Translations under genes and position numbers: made by a program | The notes under the pieces: generated by a model | What the model was told of the DNA's origin: nothing | Seen by the model: only the letters and a program-made list of their open reading frames with translations | Databases searched by the model: none | Shown: positions 45,895-53,962 of the stretch, in pieces | How positions within the stretch are numbered: the stretch's first letter is position 1 | Layout of the letters: every line of letters starts with the position of its first letter | DNA from: Halomonas sp. MCCC 1A13316 | GTDB lineage: Bacteria; Pseudomonadota; Gammaproteobacteria; Pseudomonadales; Halomonadaceae | Length of the DNA stretch: 64,000 nt | Assembly (NCBI RefSeq): GCF_014931605.1 | Contig: NZ_CP053382.1 | Location: 1,178,001-1,242,000, forward strand | Direction: 5' to 3'

Positions 45895-46365
45895 ATGAGT
45901 TTCGTCATCGAGACACTTACCCCCCGCGACAGCATGAGCTGCTGACCGTGTTCGGTGAGGCGTTCAACGAATTGATACCTATGGCGTCGCTCGCCCGGTC
46001 GGGGCTAAATGGATCGCCTGCTGGCAAGCGATACCTTCATTGCCCTGGTGGCCTGCAAGGGAGGCGAGATAGTGGGAGGCCTTGCCGCCTATGAGCTGCA
46101 CAAGTTCGAGCAGGAGCGCAGCGAGATCTATATTTGTGATTTGGCGGTGGCCGCAACGCACCGGCGCGAAGGTATTGCCACGGCGTTGATCGAAAGACTC
46201 AAGGCGATGGCAGCGCAGCGGGGTGCCTATGTCGTCTACGTCCAGGCGGGCCTGGGTGATCCCCCCGCCATCGAACTCTATTCGAAACTCGGCATACGAG
46301 AGGACGTGCTGCACTTCGATATACTGGTGCCGCCGAGCTCAGAAGCGCCCAGCGCCCAAGCATGA
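45895..46365 (+). pseudogene. Broken AAC(3)-I-like aminoglycoside acetyltransferase (GNAT)
   Basis: Reading across frames gives one continuous protein. ATG 45895 starts MSFVIETLTPRDSM and hits TGA at 45943; the frame beginning GAG 45936 continues ELLTVFGEAFNEL; the frame beginning GAT 45974 gives DTYGVARP; and the frame from ATG 46009 gives [17 protein letters not shown] to the stop at 46365. That is three frame changes (near 45931-45936, 45974 and 46009). The intact C-terminal part has [15 protein letters not shown] and [12 protein letters not shown], typical of AAC(3)-I-like enzymes. The 118-residue remnant lacks the N-terminal fold and is probably inactive. Confidence 0.82.
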
Positions 46366-46382
46366 TCTGTCAGGGAGGAACC

Positions 46383-46922
46383 ATGTTCGATTTGGAGACG
46401 CCGCGCCTCCGGCTGCGCCCACTGGCCACTACTGATTTGCCGGCGCTGGCCCAGATGCTCGCCGACCCGGAGGTCATGCGCCACTCGTTGCGCGGCGTCT
46501 GCGATGACATGGCGACACGCGTTTTTCTAGACTGGTGCTTCGACTGCTACATCAAGCACCGTACGGGGCCGCTGGCACTGGTGGACAGGCAGGATGGCAA
46601 CTTCGTCGGCTTCTGTGGCGTATCGCCTGAAAAGATTCAAGGCACTTTGGAATTGAACCTGGGCTACCGGCTCGCCAAACGTTACTGGGGCCAGGGACTG
46701 GCGACCGAAGCCGCTCTTGCTGCGCTGGAGCATGCTTTCAGCGACCGGCGGTTCGATTCGATCGTGGCGATCGTCGAGTCGGCGCACGCGGCATCGCTGC
46801 GGGTGGTGGAGAAGGTCGGGTTCGGCTGCTTCGAGGCGCTGGAGTTCCACAAGCGGCCGGTGCGCCTGTACCGCATGCAGCGAGCACAATGGCAGAAGCG
46901 GCCGGTCGCCGAGCCGAGCTGA
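46383..46922 (+). CDS. GNAT acetyltransferase (RimJ/RimL type)
   Basis: A 179-residue GNAT enzyme. ATG 46383 (MFDLETPRLR) follows GGGAGG closely. The family opening ETPRLRLRPL, the acetyl-CoA site YRLAKRYWGQGLATEAALAA near residue 98, and SLRVVEKVGFGCFE near 138 mark the RimJ-like group that acetylates protein or small-molecule amines. It seems intact, unlike the frameshifted acetyltransferase upstream. Substrate unknown. Confidence 0.88.
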   Translation: MFDLETPRLRLRPLATTDLPALAQMLADPEVMRHSLRGVCDDMATRVFLDWCFDCYIKHRTGPLALVDRQDGNFVGFCGVSPEKIQGTLELNLGYRLAKRYWGQGLATEAALAALEHAFSDRRFDSIVAIVESAHAASLRVVEKVGFGCFEALEFHKRPVRLYRMQRAQWQKRPVAEPS

Positions 46923-46979
46923 GCGGCTCGGCTACGCCAGCGGATACAAGCAGGACCACCCAAGGCAAGAGAAGTAAAA

Positions 46980-47598
46980 ATAGATCTGACGACGCTATTG
47001 CTGTTCATAACCGGCCTGCTTTGCGCTCAACCTGGCGCCGGGTCCCAACAACCTGCTCTCCATGAGCAATGCCAAGCGCTACGGCGTCAGCGTCGCCTGC
47101 CTGGCGGGAATTGGCCGGCTGGTCGCGTTCGTGGCAATGATTGCGCTGGCAGCCTCCGGGCTTGCCACGCTGCTGTATGCCTCGGAAAAGCTGTTCCTTG
47201 TTATCAAGCTGCTAGGGGCCGCTTACCTGTTCTGGCTGGCCTACCAGCTGTGGTTCGCTGCGCCTGGCGAGGAGCACGATCTGGAAGAGCGGAAGCGCAG
47301 CCTGCTGGGCTTGGCGCGCCAAGAGTTTCTGCTGGCGGCGGGCAACCCCAAGGCGATCCTGATCTTCACCGCCTTACTGCCGCAGTTCGTCGACCCAGCA
47401 GGCCCCGTTACGCTGCAGTTCACCGTTCTTGGCGCACTCTTCCTGCTGCTCGAATGGGTGGCCATCGCCGGCTACGCTTATGTCGGCGCTTTCCTGCGCC
47501 ATTGGTTCTCGCGCCCCGCCATGCGGCGGCTGTTCAATCGTAGTTATGCGGCGCTGCTTGGAAGTGCCGGGGTGGGCTTGCTGGTGGCCCGACGTTAA
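46980..47598 (+). pseudogene. LysE-family exporter, frameshifted and lacking its start codon
   Basis: The ORF from ATG 47062 (MSNAKRYGVSVACLAGIGRL, 178 residues) lacks the first helix of LysE proteins. In the same frame the bases before it read FALNLAPGPNNLLS, the usual family start region, and upstream in another frame IDLTTLLLFIT. One extra G near 47013-47014 joins the two frames, and the initial codon is ATA (46980) where ATG is expected. So an ancestral gene of about 206 residues has a +1 frameshift and a start-codon change. A truncated product from 47062 is possible. Confidence 0.75.
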
Positions 47599-47645
47599 TG
47601 GCGACTTGCCGCGTGCCACTGGCAAACCAATAGAGGAGTCGCAAC

Positions 47646-48056
47646 ATGAAGCCCAGGATCAGCATGATCACGCTCGGCGTGCGGGACCTGGAAGCGTCGA
47701 TTCGGTTCTATGAGCAGGGGCTGGGTCTGCCCAGGATGGAGTCGCCGCCCGAAGTGGCTTTCTTCACCCTCAACGGCACCTGGTTGGGAATTTACGGCCG
47801 TGAGTCATTGGCCGAGGATGCAGGCATCCCTGCCGAAGGCAGCGGCTTTGCCGGCATTGCCCTGGCCCACAACCTGGGCTCCGAGGCGGAGGTCGACGAA
47901 CTCCTGGAGCAGGCGGTCAGTGCCGGCGGCAAGCTGGTCAAGCCCGGCCAGAAGGTATTCTGGGGTGGCTACTCTGGGTATTTCTCCGACCCGGACGGCT
48001 ACCTCTGGGAAGTGGCACACAATCCCTTCGTCTGGATCGGGCCTGGAGACGAATAG
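47646..48056 (+). CDS. VOC-family protein (glyoxalase/dioxygenase fold)
   Basis: A 136-residue protein with paired beta-alpha-beta-beta-beta units: SMITLGVRDLEASIRFYEQGLG near residue 6 and SGYFSDPDGYLWEVAHNP near 108. Possible metal ligands include the C-terminal Glu in LWEVAHN. AGGAG is 7 bases before the ATG. VOC proteins include glyoxalases, bleomycin-resistance proteins and dioxygenases; the sequence does not decide which. It lies just after the damaged LysE gene. Confidence 0.88.
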   Translation: MKPRISMITLGVRDLEASIRFYEQGLGLPRMESPPEVAFFTLNGTWLGIYGRESLAEDAGIPAEGSGFAGIALAHNLGSEAEVDELLEQAVSAGGKLVKPGQKVFWGGYSGYFSDPDGYLWEVAHNPFVWIGPGDE

Positions 48057-48124
48057 AAAAACGCCATCCTTGTGCGGTATGTGAGTAAAGTAAGCGGCTG
48101 GCTCCCTGACGGAACGACGCCCAC

Positions 48125-49129
48125 ATGACACAACGACTTGCTGCCCACCTGCTCGGCACGATGGGCAAGCTGTTGCGCGAGGCCTGGACGGTCTACTGGA
48201 CCCTGCTCAAGGTGATGGTGCCGGCACTGCTGATCGTCAAGGCGCTCGAGATGCTGGGCATGACCGAGCTGCTCGGCCACTGGCTTTCGCCATTGATGGT
48301 ACCGCTGGGGCTGCCCGAGCCATTGAGCCTGGTATGGGCCGCAACGCTGCTGACCAACATCTACACCGGGCTGGTCATCTTCTTCGAAGTCACACGGGAT
48401 ACGCCGCTGACCGTGGCGCAGGTGACGGTGCTGGGTGCGCTGATGGCGGTGGGGCACTCACTGCCGATAGAAGGGGCGGTGGCGCGCATGGCCGGCGTGC
48501 CCTGGTGGCTGACGCTGCTGCTGCGAGTCGGCGGTGCCTGGCTGCTGGGTTGGCTGCTGCACCTTAGCTATTCGTGGGGAGGCTGGCTTCAGCACGCCAA
48601 TCATGTGGTGTGGCAGCCTTCCGCCCAGGAAGCGACGCTGACGGCCTGGCTGCAGGGTCAGGCCACGACGCTGGCAACCATCTTCGTGGTGATCTTCGCC
48701 CTGATGAGCTTGCTCAGGCTGCTGCACTGGCTGGGCGTCGAACGGCTGATCCACAAGCTGCTCTATCCGCTGCTGCAGCTGTTGGGCATCGGCCCGGCGG
48801 CGGCCAACATCACCGTCATCGGTATCACCCTGGGGCTCACCTTCGGTGCCGGCCTGCTGCTGCGCGAGGCGCATTCGGGCCGCCTGACCCCGCGGGACAT
48901 CGTGCTCACGCTCTGCTTCCTCGGCCTCTGTCACAGCCTGATCGAGGATACACTGCTGATCATGCTGATGGGAGCGGACCTCTCCGGCCTGCTATGGGCA
49001 CGGCTCGGCTTCGCGCTAGTGGTCATCGCCCTGCTGGCCAGGCTGCCCTGGCTGAAGCGGGCCGAGATGCCGCCGTGGATGTTCTCCTCACGGGCAGTGG
49101 CGGGAAGAGAATCGCACAGCGAAGGGTAG
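48125..49129 (+). CDS. Gate-domain membrane protein (nucleoside-recognition family)
   Basis: A 334-residue protein with about nine helices and two gate-like halves (LLGHWLSPLMVPLGLPEPL near 55, LIHKLLYPLLQLLGIGPAAANITVIG near 205), with GHSLPIEGAV near 113 and CHSLIEDTLL near 273. These pseudo-repeats occur in nucleoside-transporter gate (Gate domain) and SpmA/B-like proteins. The transported compound is unknown. No partner gene lies next to it. Confidence 0.8.
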   Translation: MTQRLAAHLLGTMGKLLREAWTVYWTLLKVMVPALLIVKALEMLGMTELLGHWLSPLMVPLGLPEPLSLVWAATLLTNIYTGLVIFFEVTRDTPLTVAQVTVLGALMAVGHSLPIEGAVARMAGVPWWLTLLLRVGGAWLLGWLLHLSYSWGGWLQHANHVVWQPSAQEATLTAWLQGQATTLATIFVVIFALMSLLRLLHWLGVERLIHKLLYPLLQLLGIGPAAANITVIGITLGLTFGAGLLLREAHSGRLTPRDIVLTLCFLGLCHSLIEDTLLIMLMGADLSGLLWARLGFALVVIALLARLPWLKRAEMPPWMFSSRAVAGRESHSEG

Positions 49130-49337
49130 GGCGGCGTCTCGCAGCCCATGGGCCAGTCGCTACCAGGTAGGTAAACGCTTACTGGGGCGGGGCACTCAAG
49201 GAACGTGAGCGGGGCACAATTCAGGGGCATCCCCGCACAAACGGTAGCGTGATAATCTTTATTGCAACGCCCCCGTCCTGGCTGCCTGCTCGTTGGCAGC
49301 CACAAGCGGACACCTTCCTGAGCTGACTGGAGATGGC

Positions 49338-49715
49338 ATGAAGCTGTTGCGTGGGTTCCTGTGGCTGCTCGGTTTCCAACTGCTCGGCCACGCTGTCGTC
49401 GAGCTGCTGACGCTTCCCGTCTCTCACGCCATGGCGGGGCTGCTGTTGCTGCTGGCCTGGCTGCTGGCGAAGCGGCGTCTTAACGAGAGCGTGGCCACCG
49501 CGAGCCAGGCGCTGATTCCGCTGCTCGCCATGCTGATCATGCCCGGCGTGGTGGGCGTGTTCTTCGTGATCGACGAGTTCGCCGGCCACTGGACGGCGAT
49601 CATGGTCGCCCTGGGTGTGGGAACCTTCCTCAGCGTGCTGACCACGCTTTGGCTGATGCGGCGCTTCATGCCCCGGGAAGGTGCAAACGCCGACGAAGGG
49701 GGGCGCCAGTCATGA
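49338..49715 (+). CDS. LrgA/CidA-family holin-like protein
   Basis: A 125-residue protein with four helices. ATG 49338 (MKLLRGFLWL) follows CTGGAG. LrgA features are LLGFQLLGHAVVELLTLPVSHAMAGLLLLL and LIPLLAMLIMPGVVGVFF near residue 70. It overlaps the LrgB gene by 4 bases. The pair forms a holin-antiholin-like membrane system tied to murein hydrolase control or pyruvate uptake in other bacteria. Confidence 0.88.
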   Translation: MKLLRGFLWLLGFQLLGHAVVELLTLPVSHAMAGLLLLLAWLLAKRRLNESVATASQALIPLLAMLIMPGVVGVFFVIDEFAGHWTAIMVALGVGTFLSVLTTLWLMRRFMPREGANADEGGRQS

Positions 49716-50422
49716 GCGAGCTGCACGCCTCCCTGTTGGACACGCCGATACTCGCCATCTCGCTGACTCTGGCCGCCTATCTTGGCGGCATTTATCTGTT
49801 CGAACGGATGGGCCGGCCGAGCTGGTGCCCGGCGGTGCTGCTAGGCGCCGTGCTCACGGCGGCAAGCCTGTGGCTGCTGCGCTATGAGTACGTCGACTAT
49901 CAGCGCAACGTCAGCTGGATAACGCTGCTGCTTGGCCCCGCCACGGTAGCCCTGGCGGTACCGCTTTACCAGCAGCGGCAGCACATCTTCGCGCTATGGA
50001 AGCCGATCCTCTGCTGCGTGCCGCTCGCCGCCGTGCTGGCCGCGCTCTATGCCGTGCTGATCGCCTGGCTGTTGGGAGCGCCTCCGGAAGTGCTGGCCTC
50101 GCTGGCGCCGAAATCGGTCACCGCGCCCTTGGCCATGGGCATTCGGGAACAGATCGGCGGCTCGCTCTCGCTGATGCTGGGCGGGCTGCTGATCACCGGC
50201 GTGTTGACCACCATCTTCGTCTCGCTGCTGGCCCGCCTGCTCAAGATCAGCGACAAGCGTATTCTCGGTTTCGCCCTCGGCGTGAACGGCCACGCCATCG
50301 GCATCGTGCGCGCCTTCGAACTCGGCCCCACCGCCGGCGCCTTCGCCTCGCTCGGCATGAGCCTGACGGGCGTGTTCACCGCGCTGATCCTGCCGCTGGT
50401 GTGGCGTCTCTTCGGCTTGTGA
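49712..50422 (+). CDS. LrgB/CidB-family membrane protein
   Basis: A 236-residue protein with about seven helices. ATG 49712 overlaps the LrgA stop (ATGA). The LrgB signature KSVTAPLAMGIREQIGG lies near residue 136 and VNGHAIGIVRAFELGPTAGAFASL near 195. Works with the preceding LrgA-like partner. No lytSR-like regulator or CidR is adjacent; control is unknown. Confidence 0.92.
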   Translation: MSELHASLLDTPILAISLTLAAYLGGIYLFERMGRPSWCPAVLLGAVLTAASLWLLRYEYVDYQRNVSWITLLLGPATVALAVPLYQQRQHIFALWKPILCCVPLAAVLAALYAVLIAWLLGAPPEVLASLAPKSVTAPLAMGIREQIGGSLSLMLGGLLITGVLTTIFVSLLARLLKISDKRILGFALGVNGHAIGIVRAFELGPTAGAFASLGMSLTGVFTALILPLVWRLFGL

Positions 50423-50445
50423 CGTCCTTGCCGCGCCAACCGTCC

Positions 50446-51072
50446 TCAACTACTCAACGCCAGCTTCGTGCCAAACCCCATCAACAGGGTGGCGAACAAC
50501 CACCGCTGGAAGCGTTGCGCAAGCGGGTAGCGTGTCATCCAGCGGCCCAGGGCCATGCCAACCGCCGTGTAGAACAGGTCGAACATCAGCCCGACACCCA
50601 CCAGCACAACGCCGAGCAGTGCGAATTGCAGTGCGACCGTACCCGAATCTGCGTGCATGAATTGCGGCAGAAGGACCGAGCAGAACAGCAGGGCCTTGGG
50701 GTTGGCAATGTTGGTCAGCAAGCCGCGCTGGAATGCCATGCGATAAGAGCGGGGCAGGCCTGCTTGCGGTGTGTCGCTTGGAGTATCCGCCCACATGTCG
50801 GTTCGCGCGAGCCTGATGCCCAACCAGACCAGATAGGCGGCACCAAGGCCCCGCATGATGTCGAACAGCAGCGGCGCAGCTTTCAGCAAGGCTGCCAAGC
50901 CAAGAGCGGCCAGGGCCACATGGGCACCGCGAGCCAATCCCAGCCCGCATGCGGTAGCCAACGCAATCCCTCGACCCTGGCGACTAGCCGTCTGCAGGAT
51001 CAGCACCATATCCGGCCCGGGCACCAGATAGGCAATGGCCAGCGCGGCCACGAACAGGCCCAAGTGTTCCAT
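50446..51072 (-). CDS. LysE/RhtB-family exporter
   Basis: A 208-residue amino-acid exporter with six helices. Family motifs are YLVPGPDMVLILQTASRQG near residue 15 and NIANPKALLFCSVLLPQF near 125, intact unlike the 47-kb copy. It is divergent from an Lrp/AsnC regulator with an AT-rich dyad between, the standard arrangement in which the regulator senses an amino acid and switches on its export. Substrate not known. Confidence 0.92.
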   Translation of the reverse strand: MEHLGLFVAALAIAYLVPGPDMVLILQTASRQGRGIALATACGLGLARGAHVALAALGLAALLKAAPLLFDIMRGLGAAYLVWLGIRLARTDMWADTPSDTPQAGLPRSYRMAFQRGLLTNIANPKALLFCSVLLPQFMHADSGTVALQFALLGVVLVGVGLMFDLFYTAVGMALGRWMTRYPLAQRFQRWLFATLLMGFGTKLALSS

Positions 51073-51161
51073 GCCACGACCTCCCCTGATCGGCTCCGGA
51101 TGGCTTCAGCATAAGGAATGTCGTGTCGAGACGTGTTGCGTAGTTGAACTGCAAAAAGGCT

Positions 51162-51187
51162 ATTATTGAAACATTAGTAACGATAAT
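51162..51187. promoter_or_regulatory. Dyad operator in the LysE/Lrp divergent promoter
   Basis: ATTATTG-(12 bases)-CGATAAT is an inverted repeat with one mismatch in 7. It sits between the divergent LysE exporter and the Lrp-family regulator, a likely binding site for the latter. Confidence 0.45.
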
Positions 51188-51192
51188 GACCG

Positions 51193-51696
51193 ATGGGCTT
51201 ATCAATCATGCCAAGAATGAAACTCGACAATCTTGACCGCCGCATTCTCTCCGCCCTGCAGCGAGACGCCCGGCTCACCAACGTGCAACTGGCCGAAGAG
51301 GTGGGGCTCTCGCCATCGCCATGTCTACGCCGAGTGAGGCTGCTCGAGGAGAAAGGCGTCATCAAGGGCTATCATGCTTCGCTGGATCGCGGTGAAGTGG
51401 GGTTGGGCCTCACGGTCTTCGTCGGTATCAAGGTCAAGCAGCACCATGACGAAATGGCTCGTGCGTTTCGGGAGGAAGTGGTCAAGCTGCCGGAAGTCGT
51501 TTCCTGTCATCTGGTCTCGGGAGAGGCGGATTTCCTGCTGCAGGTGGTGGTGCCGGATCTGGCCGCCTATGAAGCACTGCTTCAGGATAAGTTGCTCAAA
51601 CTACCCGGAGTCAGTGACATTCGCAGCAACTTTGCGATCTCCACCGTGAAGGCTCCTTCCGCACTGCCGCTGGGACACCTGCCGCAACCAGGTTGA
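51193..51696 (+). CDS. Lrp/AsnC-family regulator
   Basis: A 167-residue regulator: N-terminal helix-turn-helix (LDNLDRRILSALQRDARLTNVQLAEEVGLS and SPCLRRVRLLEEKGVI) and a C-terminal RAM effector domain (VSCHLVSGEADFLLQVVVPD). The longest reading starts at 51193; ATG 51208 or 51217 (MKLDNLDRR) are equally possible since no ribosome site is clear. It probably controls the divergent LysE exporter in response to an amino acid. Confidence 0.9.
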   Translation: MGLSIMPRMKLDNLDRRILSALQRDARLTNVQLAEEVGLSPSPCLRRVRLLEEKGVIKGYHASLDRGEVGLGLTVFVGIKVKQHHDEMARAFREEVVKLPEVVSCHLVSGEADFLLQVVVPDLAAYEALLQDKLLKLPGVSDIRSNFAISTVKAPSALPLGHLPQPG

Positions 51697-51876
51697 AGCG
51701 GCTCGAAAAAGGAGATGTGATGTCCCGAGGATGTGTTTGCCGGCGGTAATCCATGCCGGGTAATCCGCTCTCTCGTGAGTGGCGAATCGCAGTAAGGGGA
51801 GTTTGACTGGGATACGGTGTAAGTAAGCGCTGACCGGGGCGAGGCGCTCGTTTAATTGATAAAGAGAAGAGAGGCA

Positions 51877-52464
51877 ATGAAGACAACAAATCCAAAAGTC
51901 GAAGCGCTCTTGAGCAAGACCGAATGGCAGGAAGAGAGAAAGAAATTGCGAGCCATGCTGCTTGAATGCGGATTGAGCGAAGACGTCAAGTGGGGAAAGC
52001 TTTGCTACTCGTATCAGGCCGGCAACGTGGCATTGATCTTCGGTCTTAAGTCTTATTGTGCCCTCGGCTTCTTCAAGGGCAGTCTGTTGAACGACCCGGA
52101 ACGATTACTCGTCGCGCCGGGCGAGCACTCCCAGGCCATGCGACAGATCCGCTTCACCCAGTTGCGTGAGATCCATGAGCAGGCAGCTACGATTAAAGCC
52201 TACCTCCAGGAAGCTATCGAGCTGGAGGAGGCCGGCGCCAAGGTGGATTTCAGCGAGAAGCATGAGCTGTCATATCCGGTAGAGCTTCAGTCGGCCTTGG
52301 AAAGACACCCTGAACTGAAGGTCGCCTTCGAAGCACTCACGCCGGGACGGAAAAGAGGCTACATTCTGCACTTCAGCAGCGCCAAGCAGTCCAGCACCCG
52401 CTCATCGCGAATCGAAAAGTGCCTACCCGGTATCCTCGCGGGCAAGGGACTGAACGGTCGCTGA
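51877..52464 (+). CDS. YdeI/OmdA-family protein (DUF1801-like)
   Basis: A 195-residue protein. ATG 51877 (MKTTNPKVEA) follows AGAGG. The N-terminal DUF1801 domain (residues about 15-115) has VKWGKLCYSYQAGNVALIFGLK and YCALGFFKGSLL; the C-terminal segment with LTPGRKRGYILHFSSAKQSSTRSSRI matches the OmdA/YdeI bacteriocin-protection tail. A 180-base gap without genes precedes it. The biochemical role of the family is unclear. Base composition is slightly more AT than neighbours. Confidence 0.87.
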   Translation: MKTTNPKVEALLSKTEWQEERKKLRAMLLECGLSEDVKWGKLCYSYQAGNVALIFGLKSYCALGFFKGSLLNDPERLLVAPGEHSQAMRQIRFTQLREIHEQAATIKAYLQEAIELEEAGAKVDFSEKHELSYPVELQSALERHPELKVAFEALTPGRKRGYILHFSSAKQSSTRSSRIEKCLPGILAGKGLNGR

Positions 52465-52510
52465 GTCCGCTCAGTCCTGAATCGCCAACTGGCGTTACCG
52501 TCTCTATGGA

Positions 52511-52996
52511 TTATGGCTTCCTCGCCACTAGCCAGTGCGTGATACCCAGCGCGAGCACGACGGCGGCGATCGCCATGATCTCCATGGAGGAGACGGTTTC
52601 CGTATCCATGATGATGACCTTGCGCGCGATCGCCATCAGGGCCGTGGCAATCACGAGCTGTATGGGCAGCATGTTGGTGCCCAAATAGAGGCGTATGTTA
52701 ATGAAGATCTCGATCGCGATCAGCACCACCATGAATGCGCTGAAGATGGCGAAGATGTCGCTGACTTCGAACAGCAGGAAGGGCGGGCTGACCAGGCGCG
52801 TATAAAGCATGTAGACCACATCGATTACGCCCCAGATGATAACCAGCACCATCAAGACCGCCAGTACTTTGACGGCGCCCCGAATTATCCGGTGGAGCTG
52901 GCGGATCAGAGGATCCTCGTGCTCCTCGGGGAGCTCGTCATGGTAGAGGCGGTGATGTACCAGACGCTTCGGTGTTTCGTCGCGAGGCTTTTCCAT
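52511..52996 (-). CDS. psiE: PsiE-like membrane protein
   Basis: A 161-residue protein with a charged N-terminus and four helices (near 45-65, 80-100, 110-125, 135-155). The family pattern IFINIRLYLGTNMLPIQLV near residue 98 and AIARKVIIMD near 122 match phosphate-starvation-inducible PsiE. No Pho box is evident. Function of PsiE is not known. It is convergent with the YdeI-like gene and divergent from the ZIP gene. Confidence 0.85.
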   Translation of the reverse strand: MEKPRDETPKRLVHHRLYHDELPEEHEDPLIRQLHRIIRGAVKVLAVLMVLVIIWGVIDVVYMLYTRLVSPPFLLFEVSDIFAIFSAFMVVLIAIEIFINIRLYLGTNMLPIQLVIATALMAIARKVIIMDTETVSSMEIMAIAAVVLALGITHWLVARKP

Positions 52997-53097
52997 GGTC
53001 TACCCCTCAGGCTGCACGCATGGCCCGGTTACCGTCATAGGACCACGATTCACGTTGCGCTGCTATATTCAATGCCAGCGGAGTCGCTTCGGAGTAA

Positions 53098-53838
53098 ATG
53101 CTCATCGGAACCTTCGCGTGGATTCTCTTAGGCGGCCTTCTCATGAGCGCCGTTGCGTTGGTAGGCAGCGTGACGGCTCTGCTCAAGCCCGCCACACTCG
53201 ACAGGCTGCTGCTCCCTTTCATCTCGCTGGCGGCGGGTACGCTGCTTGGCGGCGCCTTCTTCCACATGATCCCGGAAGGGGCGATTGCACTGAGCCCCTT
53301 GTCCTCGGCGGTGTGGCTCGTCATGGGCTTCACTGTGTTCCTCGGTCTCGAGCAGTTCCTGCAATGGCACCAGTCGCATCGGGTTTCGGCACAGGTTCGC
53401 CAGCCGGTCACCTACCTGATACTCATCGGCGATGGCATTCATAACTTCCTCGGTGGCCTCAGCATTGCCAGCACCTTTCTCATCAACCCCTCAGCCGGGG
53501 TCATCGCATGGATCGCGGCAGCGGCCCATGAAGTGCCGCAGGAGCTCGGGGATTTCGGCATTCTCGTGCACGGCGGCTTCGAACGACGTCGCGCCCTGCT
53601 CTGGAACCTCGCTTCCGCGCTGACCTTCCCGATCGGAGCGATACTGGCCTATCTGGTCTCCCAGAGGATCGACGTCTCGGGGCTGGTGCTCTTCGGAGCG
53701 GGGACGTTCATCTACATTGCCGCTTCCGACCTGGTGCCGGAAATCAAGGCGCACAAGCGCCTCGGTGACGCCCTGGTTCACTTCGGCTGCTTCGTCTTCG
53801 GCCTGGCACTGACGCTATGGCTCGCCCTGGTGCCATAG
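53098..53838 (+). CDS. ZIP-family metal transporter
   Basis: A 246-residue protein with eight helices. The binuclear metal site is in DGIHNFLGGLSIA (TM4, near residue 113) and AAHEVPQELGDFGIL (TM5, near 143). These HN/HE motifs are the ZIP hallmark. It moves zinc or other divalent metals into the cytoplasm. ATG 53098 has only a weak upstream site (GGAGTAA). Together with the CDF at 27.5 kb the window has one metal importer and one exporter. Confidence 0.93.
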   Translation: MLIGTFAWILLGGLLMSAVALVGSVTALLKPATLDRLLLPFISLAAGTLLGGAFFHMIPEGAIALSPLSSAVWLVMGFTVFLGLEQFLQWHQSHRVSAQVRQPVTYLILIGDGIHNFLGGLSIASTFLINPSAGVIAWIAAAAHEVPQELGDFGILVHGGFERRRALLWNLASALTFPIGAILAYLVSQRIDVSGLVLFGAGTFIYIAASDLVPEIKAHKRLGDALVHFGCFVFGLALTLWLALVP

Positions 53839-53962
53839 AGATTTCTACTGCGCTAGCGCTTCGCCTCGCTTGTCGGGGCTTCGCTGCGTATCTAGCCTGA
53901 TGCATTAGGTATCCTAGTACTTTTTTATTAGTAAACTCGTTCTCTTGCACAGGGAGGGTGGC

